Shown here: one piece after another, positions 54,323 through 63,831 of the stretch | Position numbering within the stretch: the stretch's first letter is position 1 | Layout: every line of letters begins with the position of its first letter | Assembly (NCBI GenBank): GCA_963971225.1 | Contig: OZ020270.1 | Location: 29,821,123 to 29,885,122, forward strand | Direction: 5' to 3' | Source: Melieria omissa | Lineage: Eukaryota; Arthropoda; Insecta; Diptera; Ulidiidae | Length of the DNA: 64,000 nucleotides | Notes under the pieces: generated by a model | What the model was told of the DNA's origin: nothing | Database searches by the model: none | Seen by the model: only the letters and a program-made list of their open reading frames with translations | Program-made: the position numbers and the translations under genes

Positions 54323-55537
54323 TGTTACGAAATTCCACAGTTCGTTATCGACGGTTCGTTTTGATTGTATTTGAAAATAAAACAACTTCAATCATTAAGC
54401 GCAAAAGGCCCAAAACCAACAATTCTTTATTTACAGAATTTACACTTCGCTTGTATCTACCCTGTCGGACCTGAGACAACCAGTTCCCAAAATTCATTGG
54501 TCTTTCAACTGGTTTTTTGTAGTCAATTGGGCAACTGGTTGTCCAAATGACTGTCAGCGGATGCAGAAGTGGGTGAGTTCGCGTCTAATCGTTCACGTTC
54601 TGGGTGCGCGTTCATAGGCGAGAAGAAACATGAAAATACGAAACGAAAGACGAAACAGAGGTGAAAGATTCAACATTATTCTGTTACGGCTGATCTTGAG
54701 ATGCTTTTGTTACAACAACAACGTAGAAATGTTTCTTTCTTTCTGTGTCAATGACTCGAAGTTCGCTCGATTTGCACGTTTTGTCTTGAATGATTTCAGT
54801 TAGAATTTTGCGTGGTTGCGTGAAGCAACGAATTGCAGCAGCAGTCGAATGGTATGCATTAATAAATTTATGTAATTATGTTTATGTAATTATTTATTAA
54901 TTAATTTATTTTTTTTATTAATTGCCAGCGAAGTCAGGATGTTGAACTGCGTCAGACCCCAAACAGTTTCGACTGAAGTGTGTCAACAAGTCGAAGTTCA
55001 TCTTTACGTGCACCAATACTTGTTTTATTCGCGATAATTTTTTGTTATTATTTTTAAATATTTATAAAATAAAATAATTGATTAAAAAATGCACTGTTTT
55101 ATTTTCTCCATAACAACCGAGTGGTTAGAAATCTAATCCAGAATAAACTAGTTCGCAAACTAGTCGCTTTCAACTGGTTGCTTCGGACTAACCTTGGACT
55201 AGTTGCAAATGGATGCAGACGGGGACAATTGACCCTCGCCTAGGACACCGCCATGTTAAAAGGGTGAGTTTGCTCCAAGGAAACGAGTCGATTCTTAGGT
55301 CATATGTGACTGTCAAGCGACTAGTTGAAAAACTAGACTTGGACCAGTCCGATTTCCCACAGGGTACACTTGTTACCACTTTGCTTGCTCAACACAGACT
55401 CGACTCATTGCGCTGCACACTGCTGCTTTTATACCAGTTTTCTTATCGCGCCGAAGTTTCTTGCAACTTCCAATTGGAAAATGCTCGACCATTCTTGCAC
55501 AGTCCATTTCTCGCGAACCTTGCCATATCGGACTATA
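54323..55537 (-). repeat. 5' LTR of the deleted retrotransposon (contains a MITE, cut by mariner)
   Basis: It matches the left LTR before 54460 and after 55364. The outermost bases are displaced beyond the mariner that starts at 55538. Confidence 0.85.
54460..55364. mobile_element. CCCTGT-type MITE (905 bp) in the LTR
   Basis: The ends are CCCTGTCGGACC and, complementary at the right, CCCTGTGGGAAATCGGAC. TA at 54458-54459 and 55365-55366 appears to be the duplicated target, judged from the uninterrupted LTR sequence. Many caactggtt-type motifs lie inside. The short relative is at 13724-13943. Confidence 0.8.
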
Positions 55538-56072
55538 ACACTTCGTTCAATAATGTGTGTGACTAACTAATTAAAACACATTTTTTTTTGCCAAAATTCG
55601 TTTTTATTCATCAACATAGTCCCCTTTTAGGGAGATACAATCATTCCAACGCTTTTCCAATCTTTCGATACCGCCTTTGTAGAGCGATTTTTCTTTGCCT
55701 TCAAAATAGGCGTTAGTTTCGGCGATTACTTCATCATTTGAGCCAAATCTCTTACCACGGAGCATCTTTTTGAGGTCTGCGAAGAGCCAGTAGTCGCTGG
55801 GGGCCAGATCTGGAGAATACGGGGGATGAGGAAGCAATTCGAAGCCCAATTCATGCATTTTTGCCATCGTTTTCATCGACTTGTGACACGGTGCATTGTC
55901 TTGGTGAAACAACACTTTTTTCTTCTTCATATGGGGCCGCTTAATCGCGATTTCTTCTTTCAAACGTTCCAACAACGCTATATAATAGTCGCTATTGATT
56001 GTTTTCCCTTTCTCAAGATAGTCGATGAATATTATTCCGTGCACATCCCAAAATACTGACGCCATAACCTTG
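55538..56072 (-). mobile_element. Mariner copy, split by an LTR retrotransposon
   Basis: It starts ACACTTCGTT at TA (55536-55537) in the LTR and is the same subfamily as 23637-24929. At 56073 it is interrupted by the mdg1-like element, and the remaining 5' half must lie beyond the window. Confidence 0.92.
55604..56068 (-). pseudogene. Mariner transposase, C-terminal half
   Basis: The minus-strand frame is open from the LTR junction to the normal stop and contains HQDNAPCHKS (second catalytic D) and PPYSPDLAPSDYWLF (third D), so this copy lacks the frameshift seen at 24646. It ends in SLKGDYVDE, the common mariner C-terminus. An apparent methionine upstream (56143) belongs to LTR sequence, not to mariner. 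Confidence 0.9.
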
Positions 56073-56648
56073 TGTAGTGGTACCGCGTGACCACTTATGC
56101 CAACACCATAGCGCGCAAGCCAATCGGCAAGACCGACGTGCATCGATCGGTGCGCGCGCCACTTTGTTTACATTTGCAAGTGTCAAGTGTCGCATGCTCA
56201 AGAACGCCGGCGTCACTCAAGTGGCCTGCACTTGCACAAGCGACACATGTCACAACACATGTGGGCACTTGCACCGATCGCGCATGCAACGCGACCCGAC
56301 CTACCGCGGGTCAACGCAGAGCACTGGCCCACTTTGGGAAAGTGCCGCGTTGTCAGATTTGACCCGCGTTGTGATTGGCGCGATGAGAAGCCATTGGAAA
56401 ATAGAGGGAGGAGCCCTGGAATTGCCCCTTCGTATAACAGTTTGTGAATTTAGTATATAAGGGACAATTTTTGGAAAATAAAGCAACTTCTCGTGCAGAG
56501 ATCAAGCGACGCTGTTGTCTGCTTTTCTTTACCTCGGGAAAACATTGCGGCCTTTGTGGCCAAAACTCTCAGCGCACTCCCGCTATAAAAAAGGAGAACC
56601 CGGACTCAGACGGACTTTAGCACCACTCATAGGGCCTAACACACCACA
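56073..56648 (+). repeat. 5' LTR of the mdg1-like element
   Basis: About 576 bp, with its end set by the primer-site candidate at 56649. It contains TATATAA at 56454-56460 and AATAAA at 56477-56482, a compact promoter and polyadenylation pair. The first 230 bp are rich in short palindromes (gcgcgc, acatgt, gatcg). Confidence 0.8.
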
Positions 56649-56666
56649 TGGCGATCCTGCCAAACT
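56649..56666 (+). promoter_or_regulatory. Primer binding site candidate
   Basis: TGGCGATCCTGCC directly follows the CACA at the LTR end. I cannot name the tRNA with confidence. Confidence 0.5.
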
Positions 56667-56740
56667 TCGAACACGTCTTCTGAAACACAGATCACAAAAA
56701 CTACCCTAGTAAAACAACTCAACGCCCTGAGGACTTAGAG

Positions 56741-56959
56741 ATGGGCAACAGGACCCCAAAGGAAGAAATAATTGTCGCGAACAACAATGCAGCCGGTTCG
56801 ACCGCAACAACCAGCAACACAACAACTAACAACACCTATTTACTCTACCTACTAACCATATTAGTTATAACACTAATAATAAGCGAAATAAACAAGTACT
56901 ATAAAAATTATGTCAAGAAATTAGTTAATAAAAAGGAACAAATCAACACCATAGTCTAA
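56741..56959 (+). CDS. Small leader protein with one membrane segment
   Basis: A 72-codon frame between the primer site and gag. The N-terminal third is polar (NRTPKEEIIVANNN), the middle is a T/N stretch, and one strongly hydrophobic segment (YLLYLLTILVITLIISEI, about residues 33-50) precedes a basic tail (KKLVNKKEQ). It starts with MGN, which could allow myristoylation. Similar small frames with a single hydrophobic segment precede gag in mdg1/412-type retrotransposons. Their role is not known to me. It has no stop or frameshift. Confidence 0.6.
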   Translation: MGNRTPKEEIIVANNNAAGSTATTSNTTTNNTYLLYLLTILVITLIISEINKYYKNYVKKLVNKKEQINTIV

Positions 56960-57084
56960 GTAAAGTAAAACAAAATAAACTAAAATTATTAATAAATAAA
57001 TTTTCATATACCAACACAACAATTATTTGTACATAAAGTATCATATACCACCAATGTTGACATAAGAAAATCTAAGTTTTAAAT

Positions 57085-57279
57085 ATGGACAGAAAACATA
57101 AAAAGCAAACAGTACTCATACACGAAAAAACTAACGAACAGAAGAAATTAGAATTTCTTACACGACTTTGGAAAATCATAGGAATGCCACGAACACCGAC
57201 GCTCGAGGACGTTAGGAATCCTACAACAAAGGAAGAAGAGACAATACGCATGCTCAACATGTTTAATCTCCGATTCTAA
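57085..57279 (+). CDS. Second small leader protein
   Basis: A 64-codon frame, strongly basic and charged at the start, then RLWKIIGMPRTPTLEDVRNP and a final MFNLRF. Its TAA is directly followed by the ATG of gag (57280), an arrangement that could allow re-initiation. A similarly placed frame is found in mdg1/412 relatives. Function unknown. Confidence 0.6.
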   Translation: MDRKHKKQTVLIHEKTNEQKKLEFLTRLWKIIGMPRTPTLEDVRNPTTKEEETIRMLNMFNLRF

Positions 57280-57589
57280 ATGGAGAACATTATTCACGAG
57301 CTGACAAAAATACAAACAAACTTAAGAAAGACACCAAACCGTCGGTACAGTCAAGAAACGCTAGAACAAAAACGGCAAACCGTTGTCGAATTAAAAACAC
57401 AGTTCGAAAAGCAGTTGACAGAACTGAAAGAAAACGACTATACAACAGGTATAAAAATAACGTTTAACAAAACTTACTACAATATCGTTGAAATTTTAAA
57501 ACAGAAACAGAGCGATACCGATACAGAAGAAATACCCAAAAATACCAACATGTCTTCTTTCAACATAGAAACGGCGATGAAAGCCATAC
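57280..57589 (+). pseudogene. gag: Gag, N-terminal part (before the inserted DNA transposon)
   Basis: Begins MENIIHELTKIQTNLRKTPN at 57280. The region is helical and charged (NRRYSQETLEQKRQ, KQLTELKENDY), as in the N-terminus of mdg1/412-type Gag. It runs to the GCCATAC target duplication at 57583-57589, where a 1334-bp element begins. Past this point the apparent frame reads into transposon sequence and ends at 57828. The insertion plus duplication is 1341 bp, a multiple of three, so Gag resumes in the same register at 58931. Confidence 0.8.
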
Positions 57590-58923
57590 CACAGATAACT
57601 CATCATATAGATGTCCAGCCTCATACGACGAAAACGGCACAAAAATTTCAAGCTCTGAGTTACAGCTTTTTCCGCAAAGCTTTTTTACGCACACAGCTGC
57701 ATGTGCTCATCCAGAACTTTTGCCGGAGGGAATTAATTTATAATTTCTTTTCTTGCTTGCTGATATTTTTTTCTGCAACATACATTTATGATTTTAGCTA
57801 CGACGATCACGTGCTGTATTTGGTGTAACAGGTAGACAGCACGTCAGATATCCGTAATTTCTTTTCCGTAAATTTCGCCGCGGGTTCAAGGCTGGGCGAG
57901 GAAGCAAAATTTTTGTTAACATTTAACGCTTTTTTTTATAAACCTTTTTAATCGGCTATAACGGAAATTAATAATGTGTTCAAAAAATGTGATATAAATG
58001 GATCGGCACTAAAAATTTTGTGCATGATCAAAGAATATAAAGAAAATAATTTTCTTTGGCATGATACATACACATCGTTGCTAAGGCAACGCATTGTCAA
58101 TAGCTGCGGCGCCAGCAGGTCTATCCTCTGCGTCGGCGTAACTGTATTGCGACAATGAAGTGACCGCTGAACAATTACATTCGTTTTGGAATATTTGCCA
58201 ATCTTTTCATTTTTTTTGCGAAAAGCAAGTGCCTGGGCGTACCCAGCAACAAATTAAAGGGGGTAAAGACATAACTACATTTCCGAATTCAGAATATAAA
58301 ATTCAAATAGAATAGAATATAGATTTCTGAGCATATGTATATAAAATATAGAATTATGTAGGGGGAGCTACCCTCCTCTACCCATACCTAGGTACGCCCA
58401 TGAGCGCCTGTCATCATCAACCGAATCTTTTTGCTGTATGGTTGTTTGTAACCGTATGCTGCGCTTGGTTGATTGATTTTAAAACTTGCGAACAATTATA
58501 TGTCTCCAAAACCAAACAATTCACTAATCAAGAGATCTAGAAACCAAATAAATTGTTCATTCATCTTTTTTTCACGGGTCGTAAAAAAGGAATATATATT
58601 TAAAAAGAAGCCATTAAAAAATTTTTGGCGGCTACAGTGAGGATTGAACCGCGAACTCGTCGTCCGAGACACTCCCGCTTACGCGTTTGACCATCAACAC
58701 TCAATCCCGACTGGCTGCTTAAAAGGTGTGATAAGAGACAAGCGCCGTTTTGACTAGAAAATCACATATTTCTGTATCTCAAAACAGAGTACAATGCGTG
58801 TGAAGCGGTGTTTGTGTGAGTGACATTAGAGGCCAAAAAGCTCTTATCGGAGGCCAAATTTGTCGAACTTTTTGACACATTTTTTCCTTGGCCGCTGGAC
58901 ATCTATATGATGAGTTATCTGTG
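57590..58923. mobile_element. DNA transposon (1334 bp) with perfect 30-bp TIRs in gag
   Basis: The ends start CACAGATAACTCATC and the complement is exact for all 30 bases (57590-57619 and 58894-58923). GCCATAC is duplicated on both sides (57583-57589, 58924-58930), and two further bases (CA) are shared, so 7 to 9 bp is possible. There is no recognisable transposase. A tRNA-like segment lies at 58628-58700 on the minus strand. The superfamily is open: P, hAT and Mutator types all make 7-9 bp duplications. Confidence 0.9.
58628..58700 (-). repeat. tRNA-like segment (SINE head?)
   Basis: On the minus strand tggtcaaacgcgtaagcggg (A box-like) and gcggttcaatcctcac (B box-like) are spaced like a tRNA promoter. 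The T-stem and acceptor do not pair, so it is not a working tRNA gene. It may be the head of an older SINE carried in the transposon. Confidence 0.45.
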
Positions 58924-58930
58924 GCCATAC

Positions 58931-59907
58931 CAAACTTTACAGGCAACTATAGAGACCTGGATACTTTCACAAAGATAACAGAACTAATATACAAAAAATT
59001 GGACGCTACTGGCAAAACAGAACTGCTAGAATTCGTATTCTACGCAAAACTGAGCCTCACAACTAGAACGGCAATCGGCCATAACATACCAAAAACGCTT
59101 GAAGAACTGACCATACTTCTGAACGAACGATACAAGAGTACGAACACGATACCCCAGCTCCAAAACCAACTATCATACCTCGTCCAAGGAAGTCTAGACA
59201 TAAATACGTACAAGAACAAGTTCCTTAACCTAATAGCAGAGCTAAACAAATTACAAACAGATCAAGCCGGCTCCGAACTAACCACTATAGAACGAAATAT
59301 AATTACAAAACTCAACGAACAATACAGTCTCACCGTATTTAAAAATGGACTAAACGACGAATACAAACAAACCATTTTCGCAGCCATGCCAACAAATTTT
59401 AATAAAGCAGTCGAATTAGCCCTAGAACTAGAAAAGGACAACAAACAAACACGGGCAAGAGTGATGTTTATTAACAGGAACAGCAACAATCGAAACAACA
59501 ACCAAAACAGAGCAAACCACAGAAATTTTTACCAACAAGACAACAACAGATACCAAAACAACAACAATGTTAGAAACAACAACAACTACAGGAACAACAG
59601 CCAACAAGCTAACTACAACCCCAGAAACAATCAGAACAACAGCAACTATCAAACAAATTCTCGCGACGCATACAACAACGGCAGACCAAACAGTCACACT
59701 GCTAACACGAATTTCAATAACAGAAATCAAAACCAAAGGAACTATAACCAAAACAACAGAAACTTCAACCAAAACTCAAGGTACAACAACAATGCAAACA
59801 GAAACCAAAATTTCAACAACCATGGTCGCCCTACACACATCAATTACATTCAGGAAAACTCGGGCGACCCGGAGGAAGACAATCACATTCCTCCGGGGGA
59901 GCAATAA
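58931..59907 (+). pseudogene. gag: Gag, capsid and Asn-rich C-terminal part
   Basis: After the target duplication the frame continues with FTGNYRDLDTFTKITELIYK, LLNERYKSTNTIPQLQNQL and AVELALELEKDNKQTRA, a capsid-like helical domain. From about 59470 it becomes extremely rich in Asn and Gln with scattered Arg (NNRYQNNNNVRNNNN), a low-complexity RNA-binding tail without a CCHC knuckle. It ends at 59907, where the protease lies in the -1 frame. Confidence 0.85.
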
Positions 59908-60091
59908 CAAATGAACAAAGAATTTACCTAATATCAGAAAATTTAACGAACTATGTCACACTGAAATGCAACCAATTTAGTAAACCTTTGACATTCCTCA
60001 TTGATACCGGAGCAGACATATCACTTTGTAAAACAAACAACGATGACAACCTTGAGGTCAACACAGAACACACATGTAAACCAAAACAGAA
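59905..60091 (+). pseudogene. Protease of the mdg1-like element (frameshifted)
   Basis: In the -1 frame relative to gag, RIYLISENLTNYVTLKCNQF leads to FLIDTGADISLC, the retroviral aspartic protease motif. The frame ends in TGA near 60094 and the conserved NGIIGRDFLLKY protease end lies in the next frame (60130-60170), so a one-base change around 60060-60092 breaks the enzyme. Confidence 0.8.
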
Positions 60092-61855
60092 TTGAACTTC
60101 CACATGGTCAATGAAGATTTCCCAATCGTAACAAATGGAATAATAGGAAGAGACTTTTTACTCAAATACATGTGCAAAATAGACTATGAAACCCTCACGC
60201 TAACAATGGTAATAAATGAAGAAGAATACGTATTTCCTATTGCAACCAAGCCACCGCCACACACCTCACACACAATACCGCCAAGATGTGAAGTAATACT
60301 ACCTATCAGCATGAATATTCGAGAAGACAGTGTAATACTAAACCAAGAACTTGCAAACGGAGTATTTTTGGCAAATTCCATCGCACCAGCAAAAGGCAAA
60401 TGCCACGTAAAAATAATCAATACAACAAATGAAACAATAACACTAAAAAACATCAGACCAGAAATAGAAAATTTGTCTAACTATACAATAATGAAAACAA
60501 ACCACAACAACAAAAGTTCAGACAATGAACGATTCAGTAGACTAACATCAACACTCAAGCTAGACAACCTAGATGCGCAAACAGAGACAGAACTCAAAAC
60601 CATTTTCCGAAAATATCAAACAGTTTTCCACCTGGAAGGAGAAGAAATTACAACAAATAATTTCTACACTCAACAACTCAACCTAGAAGACTCCACACCC
60701 GTATATATAAAGAACTACAGATTACCACAAACTCAACAGGAAGAGATAAAGAACCAGGTACAAAAATTAATAGACAGCGATATCATAGAACCATCAACTA
60801 GCCCATACAACGCACCCCTACTACTAGTACCGAAAAAAAGCGAAGGTAATACAAAGAAATGGCGATTAGTCGTAGATTACAGAAAACTAAATGACAAAAT
60901 AATAAATGATAAATTCCCGCTTACACGACTAGAAGATGTTCTTGATATACTTGGCAGAGCGAAATACTTCTCAACCTTAGACATGACCAGCTCTTTCCAT
61001 CAAATACCCTTGGAACAAGATTCAAGACCACCCACAGCATTTTCAACACAAGATGGACACTACCAATTTAAAAGACTACCTTTTGGTCTCAAAATATCCT
61101 CAAACAGTTTTCAACGCATGCTTACTTTAGCACTAAGTGGACTTAGCTCTGAAGCATTTCTCTATGTTGACGATATAATAGTATTTGGATGTTCATTAAA
61201 ACACCACAATGAAAATCTGATTAAAGTTTTCGACCGACTACAACAATACAACCTAAAACTAAATGCAAGCAAATGCCAATTTCTAAAACCAGAAGTCATC
61301 TATTTAGGACATTTAATCACAGATAAAGGCATCAGAACAGATCCAACGAAATGCGAAGCAGTACTGAAATATCCAACACCAACGAATGCCGATGAAGTAC
61401 GTCGATTTGTAGCATTTTGCAACTACTACAGACGCTTCATACCAGAATTCGCATCAATAGTAAAATGTCTTAACTCTCTCCTAAAGAAAGGGACGCCTTT
61501 CATCTGGTCAGACGAGTGCAAGACAGCTTTCGAAACACTAAAACAAAAATTAACAAACACACCAATATTACAATATCCAGATTTTAACAAAACCTTCATA
61601 TTAACAACAGACGCTTCAGACTTCGCCCTTGGAGCAGTGTTATCCCAAGGAGAAATTGGACATGACCTTCCCATTTCATATGCAAGCAAATCACTACAAA
61701 AACACGATATCAATAAACCAATAATAGAAAAAGAACTACTAGCAATACATTGGGGAATAAACTATTTCAGACCGTACCTCTACGGAAGAAAATTCATTGT
61801 AGTCACAGACCACAGACCACTGGTATCTCTGTTCTCACACAAAAATCCATCATAA
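60092..61855 (+). pseudogene. pol: Reverse transcriptase and RNase H of the mdg1-like element
   Basis: 588 open codons beginning inside the protease. RT motifs in order: LLLVPKKSEGNTKKWRLVVD, FSTLDMTSSFHQIPL, RLPFGLKISSNSFQRM and YVDDIIVFG (intact catalytic DD). The connection and RNase H follow with ILTTDASDFALGAVLSQ and VTDHRPLVSLF. An in-frame TAA at 61853-61855 stops the frame just after HKNPS, and the same register continues at 61859. The apparent start is not a real initiation site, since Pol is made as a fusion. Confidence 0.88.
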
Positions 61856-61858
61856 AAA

Positions 61859-62245
61859 ATGACAAGAATCAGACTAGACTTATCTGATTATGACTTCGAA
61901 ATAATATACAAACAAGGAAAAATTAACACAAACGCGGATGCTTTATCACGCATAAAAATCGACAGCGACACCCTGAAGGCAATGATTCCAACACAGGAAG
62001 ATAACGTAAATGACGGCAAACGAAAAGAAATCCTAGCAATGACAAGGAGCAAGGCAGCAAATATAAGAAAGAATATTGAAGATACGCGCATTACTGAAAA
62101 TGAGAATATTAATGAAGATAATGGTACCATTACACGCGACAATAGGAAGGACAAATCTCAAGAGCCCGATCAACTCTACATATGGGAATGTACCTCTATG
62201 AACGACGTGAAAAATATGAAAAAATTGAAATTTGAAATTAAATAA
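61859..62245 (+). pseudogene. pol: RNase H end and linker of Pol
   Basis: It carries on in the same register as RT with RIRLDLSDYDFEIIYKQGK and NTNADALSR, the end of RNase H. A charged, poorly conserved linker follows (DTRITENENINEDNG). A second in-frame TAA lies at 62243-62245, after which the register continues into integrase. Confidence 0.8.
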
Positions 62246-62257
62246 AAGCATCGGCCG

Positions 62258-63556
62258 ATGATACATATTGATAATAATGGAGTGCACGTGACTTGTAGCG
62301 ATGACCCTTTGAATCTAGATTCAATGTTGGAGAAACTACACAGTTCACTAACGAAACTGCATATAAAGGAGCTAGCCCTTTGCAGAGAAAATTTTAAATT
62401 TGAAAATATTACAATGAATGCATTCAAGAAGGAATACAATGAATTAAATAAAGATAAATGCTCGCCTATAAAAATACTAATATACAACGCTCCACGACAT
62501 ATTCAAAGTAAACTACAACAATATAAACTAATAGACGAATATCATAACGCTAGCACAGCCGGACATTTAGGAATCAGAAAAACAACTTTAAAATTAAAAC
62601 AACGCTATGCATGGAAAAACATGCGACAAATGGTAAAAGAATTCGTAAACAATTGCTTGACCTGCAGCAAGAACAAAACAATTAGGCACACAAAAGAAAA
62701 ACTGGTCAAAACAGACACGCCAACAACAAGCTTCGAAACCATTACCATTGACACAGTCGGACCATTAAGAGTATCGAATGGATTCCGCTACATATTAACC
62801 ATGCAATGCGATTTAACAAAATTTGTTATTGCACACCCGATGGAAACCAAGGACGCACGAACGACAGCAAAAACTCTTGTAGAACAGTTCATTCTCAAGT
62901 ACGGTTGTTTTAAAACGTTGAAATCCGACCGAGGCACTGAGTTCACAATTGAACTAATGCACAACATATGCCAATTACTGGACGTGCAACAAATTTTTTC
63001 AACACCCTACCATCATCAAACAATCGGTTCACTCGAACGTAACCACAGAACACTGCATGAATACTTACTAGCATTTACAACCGAACATGAATGGGACAAA
63101 TGGGTACCATACTACACTTTCGCGTATAATACGACACCACATGTCGAAACACTGTACTCACCGTACGAGTTAGTTTTCGGCAAATTACCGTCACTACCAT
63201 GTGACAAAATATACGAAAACAAAGCTATTTATGACATTGACAATTACGCCAACGAAATAAAAGTTAGGCTACAGACATCTATAAATAAGGCTAGGAATAT
63301 CATAGAATTAGCTAAAGATAAGAGAAAGATAAAGTATAATAAGGATGTCAACAACATACCATTAAAAATAGGAGATTTAGTTTTTGTTAAGTTAGAAACA
63401 AATAAGAAATTACAAAGTCCCTACCATGGACCATACAAGATTGTAGATAGAAATGGAGTAAACTCTACAATAGAAATAAACGGTAAACATAAGATATTAC
63501 ATAACAATAACCTTAAGAAATTTCTAGGAAATAATGATATCGCAACTATCAAATAA
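62258..63556 (+). CDS. pol: Integrase of the mdg1-like element
   Basis: 433 codons with all integrase parts: an HH-CC zinc region (YHNASTAGHLGIRKTTLK ... CLTCSKNK), the catalytic core with IDTVGP, SDRGTEFT and SLERNHRT (D, D, E), and a C-terminal module with LKIGDLVFVKLE and SPYHGPYKIVDRNG. No defect is visible within it. It is normally cut from Gag-Pol by the protease, so in this copy it would not be made unless the upstream stops are read through. It ends 275 bp before the right LTR. Confidence 0.88.
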   Translation: MIHIDNNGVHVTCSDDPLNLDSMLEKLHSSLTKLHIKELALCRENFKFENITMNAFKKEYNELNKDKCSPIKILIYNAPRHIQSKLQQYKLIDEYHNASTAGHLGIRKTTLKLKQRYAWKNMRQMVKEFVNNCLTCSKNKTIRHTKEKLVKTDTPTTSFETITIDTVGPLRVSNGFRYILTMQCDLTKFVIAHPMETKDARTTAKTLVEQFILKYGCFKTLKSDRGTEFTIELMHNICQLLDVQQIFSTPYHHQTIGSLERNHRTLHEYLLAFTTEHEWDKWVPYYTFAYNTTPHVETLYSPYELVFGKLPSLPCDKIYENKAIYDIDNYANEIKVRLQTSINKARNIIELAKDKRKIKYNKDVNNIPLKIGDLVFVKLETNKKLQSPYHGPYKIVDRNGVNSTIEINGKHKILHNNNLKKFLGNNDIATIK

Positions 63557-63831
63557 AATTGTACAAAAAAGCAAACACAAAATATACGTATCGCACTAAG
63601 AATTGAAATTAGCCTATAAAAACTAAACATAGACATTATCTTACCCAACAAAAATAGAATATCTTTTAAGAACACATACAATCACCACTAGAACAATCAA
63701 ACTCATAAGATAGATATCACATTGTAAATCTATTTGATAATAAGCCCCATCATATTGTAAAGCAATTCCAATGCCCCCCCCGAGATTCTAAGAATTATTC
63801 CAAGGAATAATTCTTCGCTTAAGGGTAAGGG
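63557..63831 (+). other. 3' untranslated leader to the right LTR, with polypurine tract
   Basis: No env frame is present. The purine-rich AAGGGTAAGGG directly before 63832 is the likely plus-strand primer. A short palindrome, aagaattattccaaggaataattctt, lies at 63790-63815. Confidence 0.7.

Larger units (their letters stand above)
51447..55537 (-). mobile_element. Internally deleted Ty3/gypsy LTR retrotransposon
   Basis: Two LTRs starting TGTTACGAAATTCC (51447 and 54323, plus-strand view) flank Gag and part of integrase on the minus strand. Protease, RT and RNase H are missing. Each LTR holds its own insertion: a mariner derivative at 51580-52181 in the left, a CCCTGT MITE at 54460-55364 in the right. 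The right LTR is further cut by a mariner at 55538, so its outer end lies beyond the window. Confidence 0.9.

Noticed and set aside
56069..56143. Methionine start of the split mariner at 56143
   Set aside because: Those codons are LTR sequence of the inserted retrotransposon, not mariner.
56077..56460. Plus-strand frames in the mdg1-like LTR
   Set aside because: They lie wholly in the LTR, overlap on several frames and lack any known domain.
59428..59914. Thr- and Val-rich frames opposite or shifted to gag
   Set aside because: They result from the repetitive AAC/CAA codons of the Asn-rich Gag tail read in other frames.
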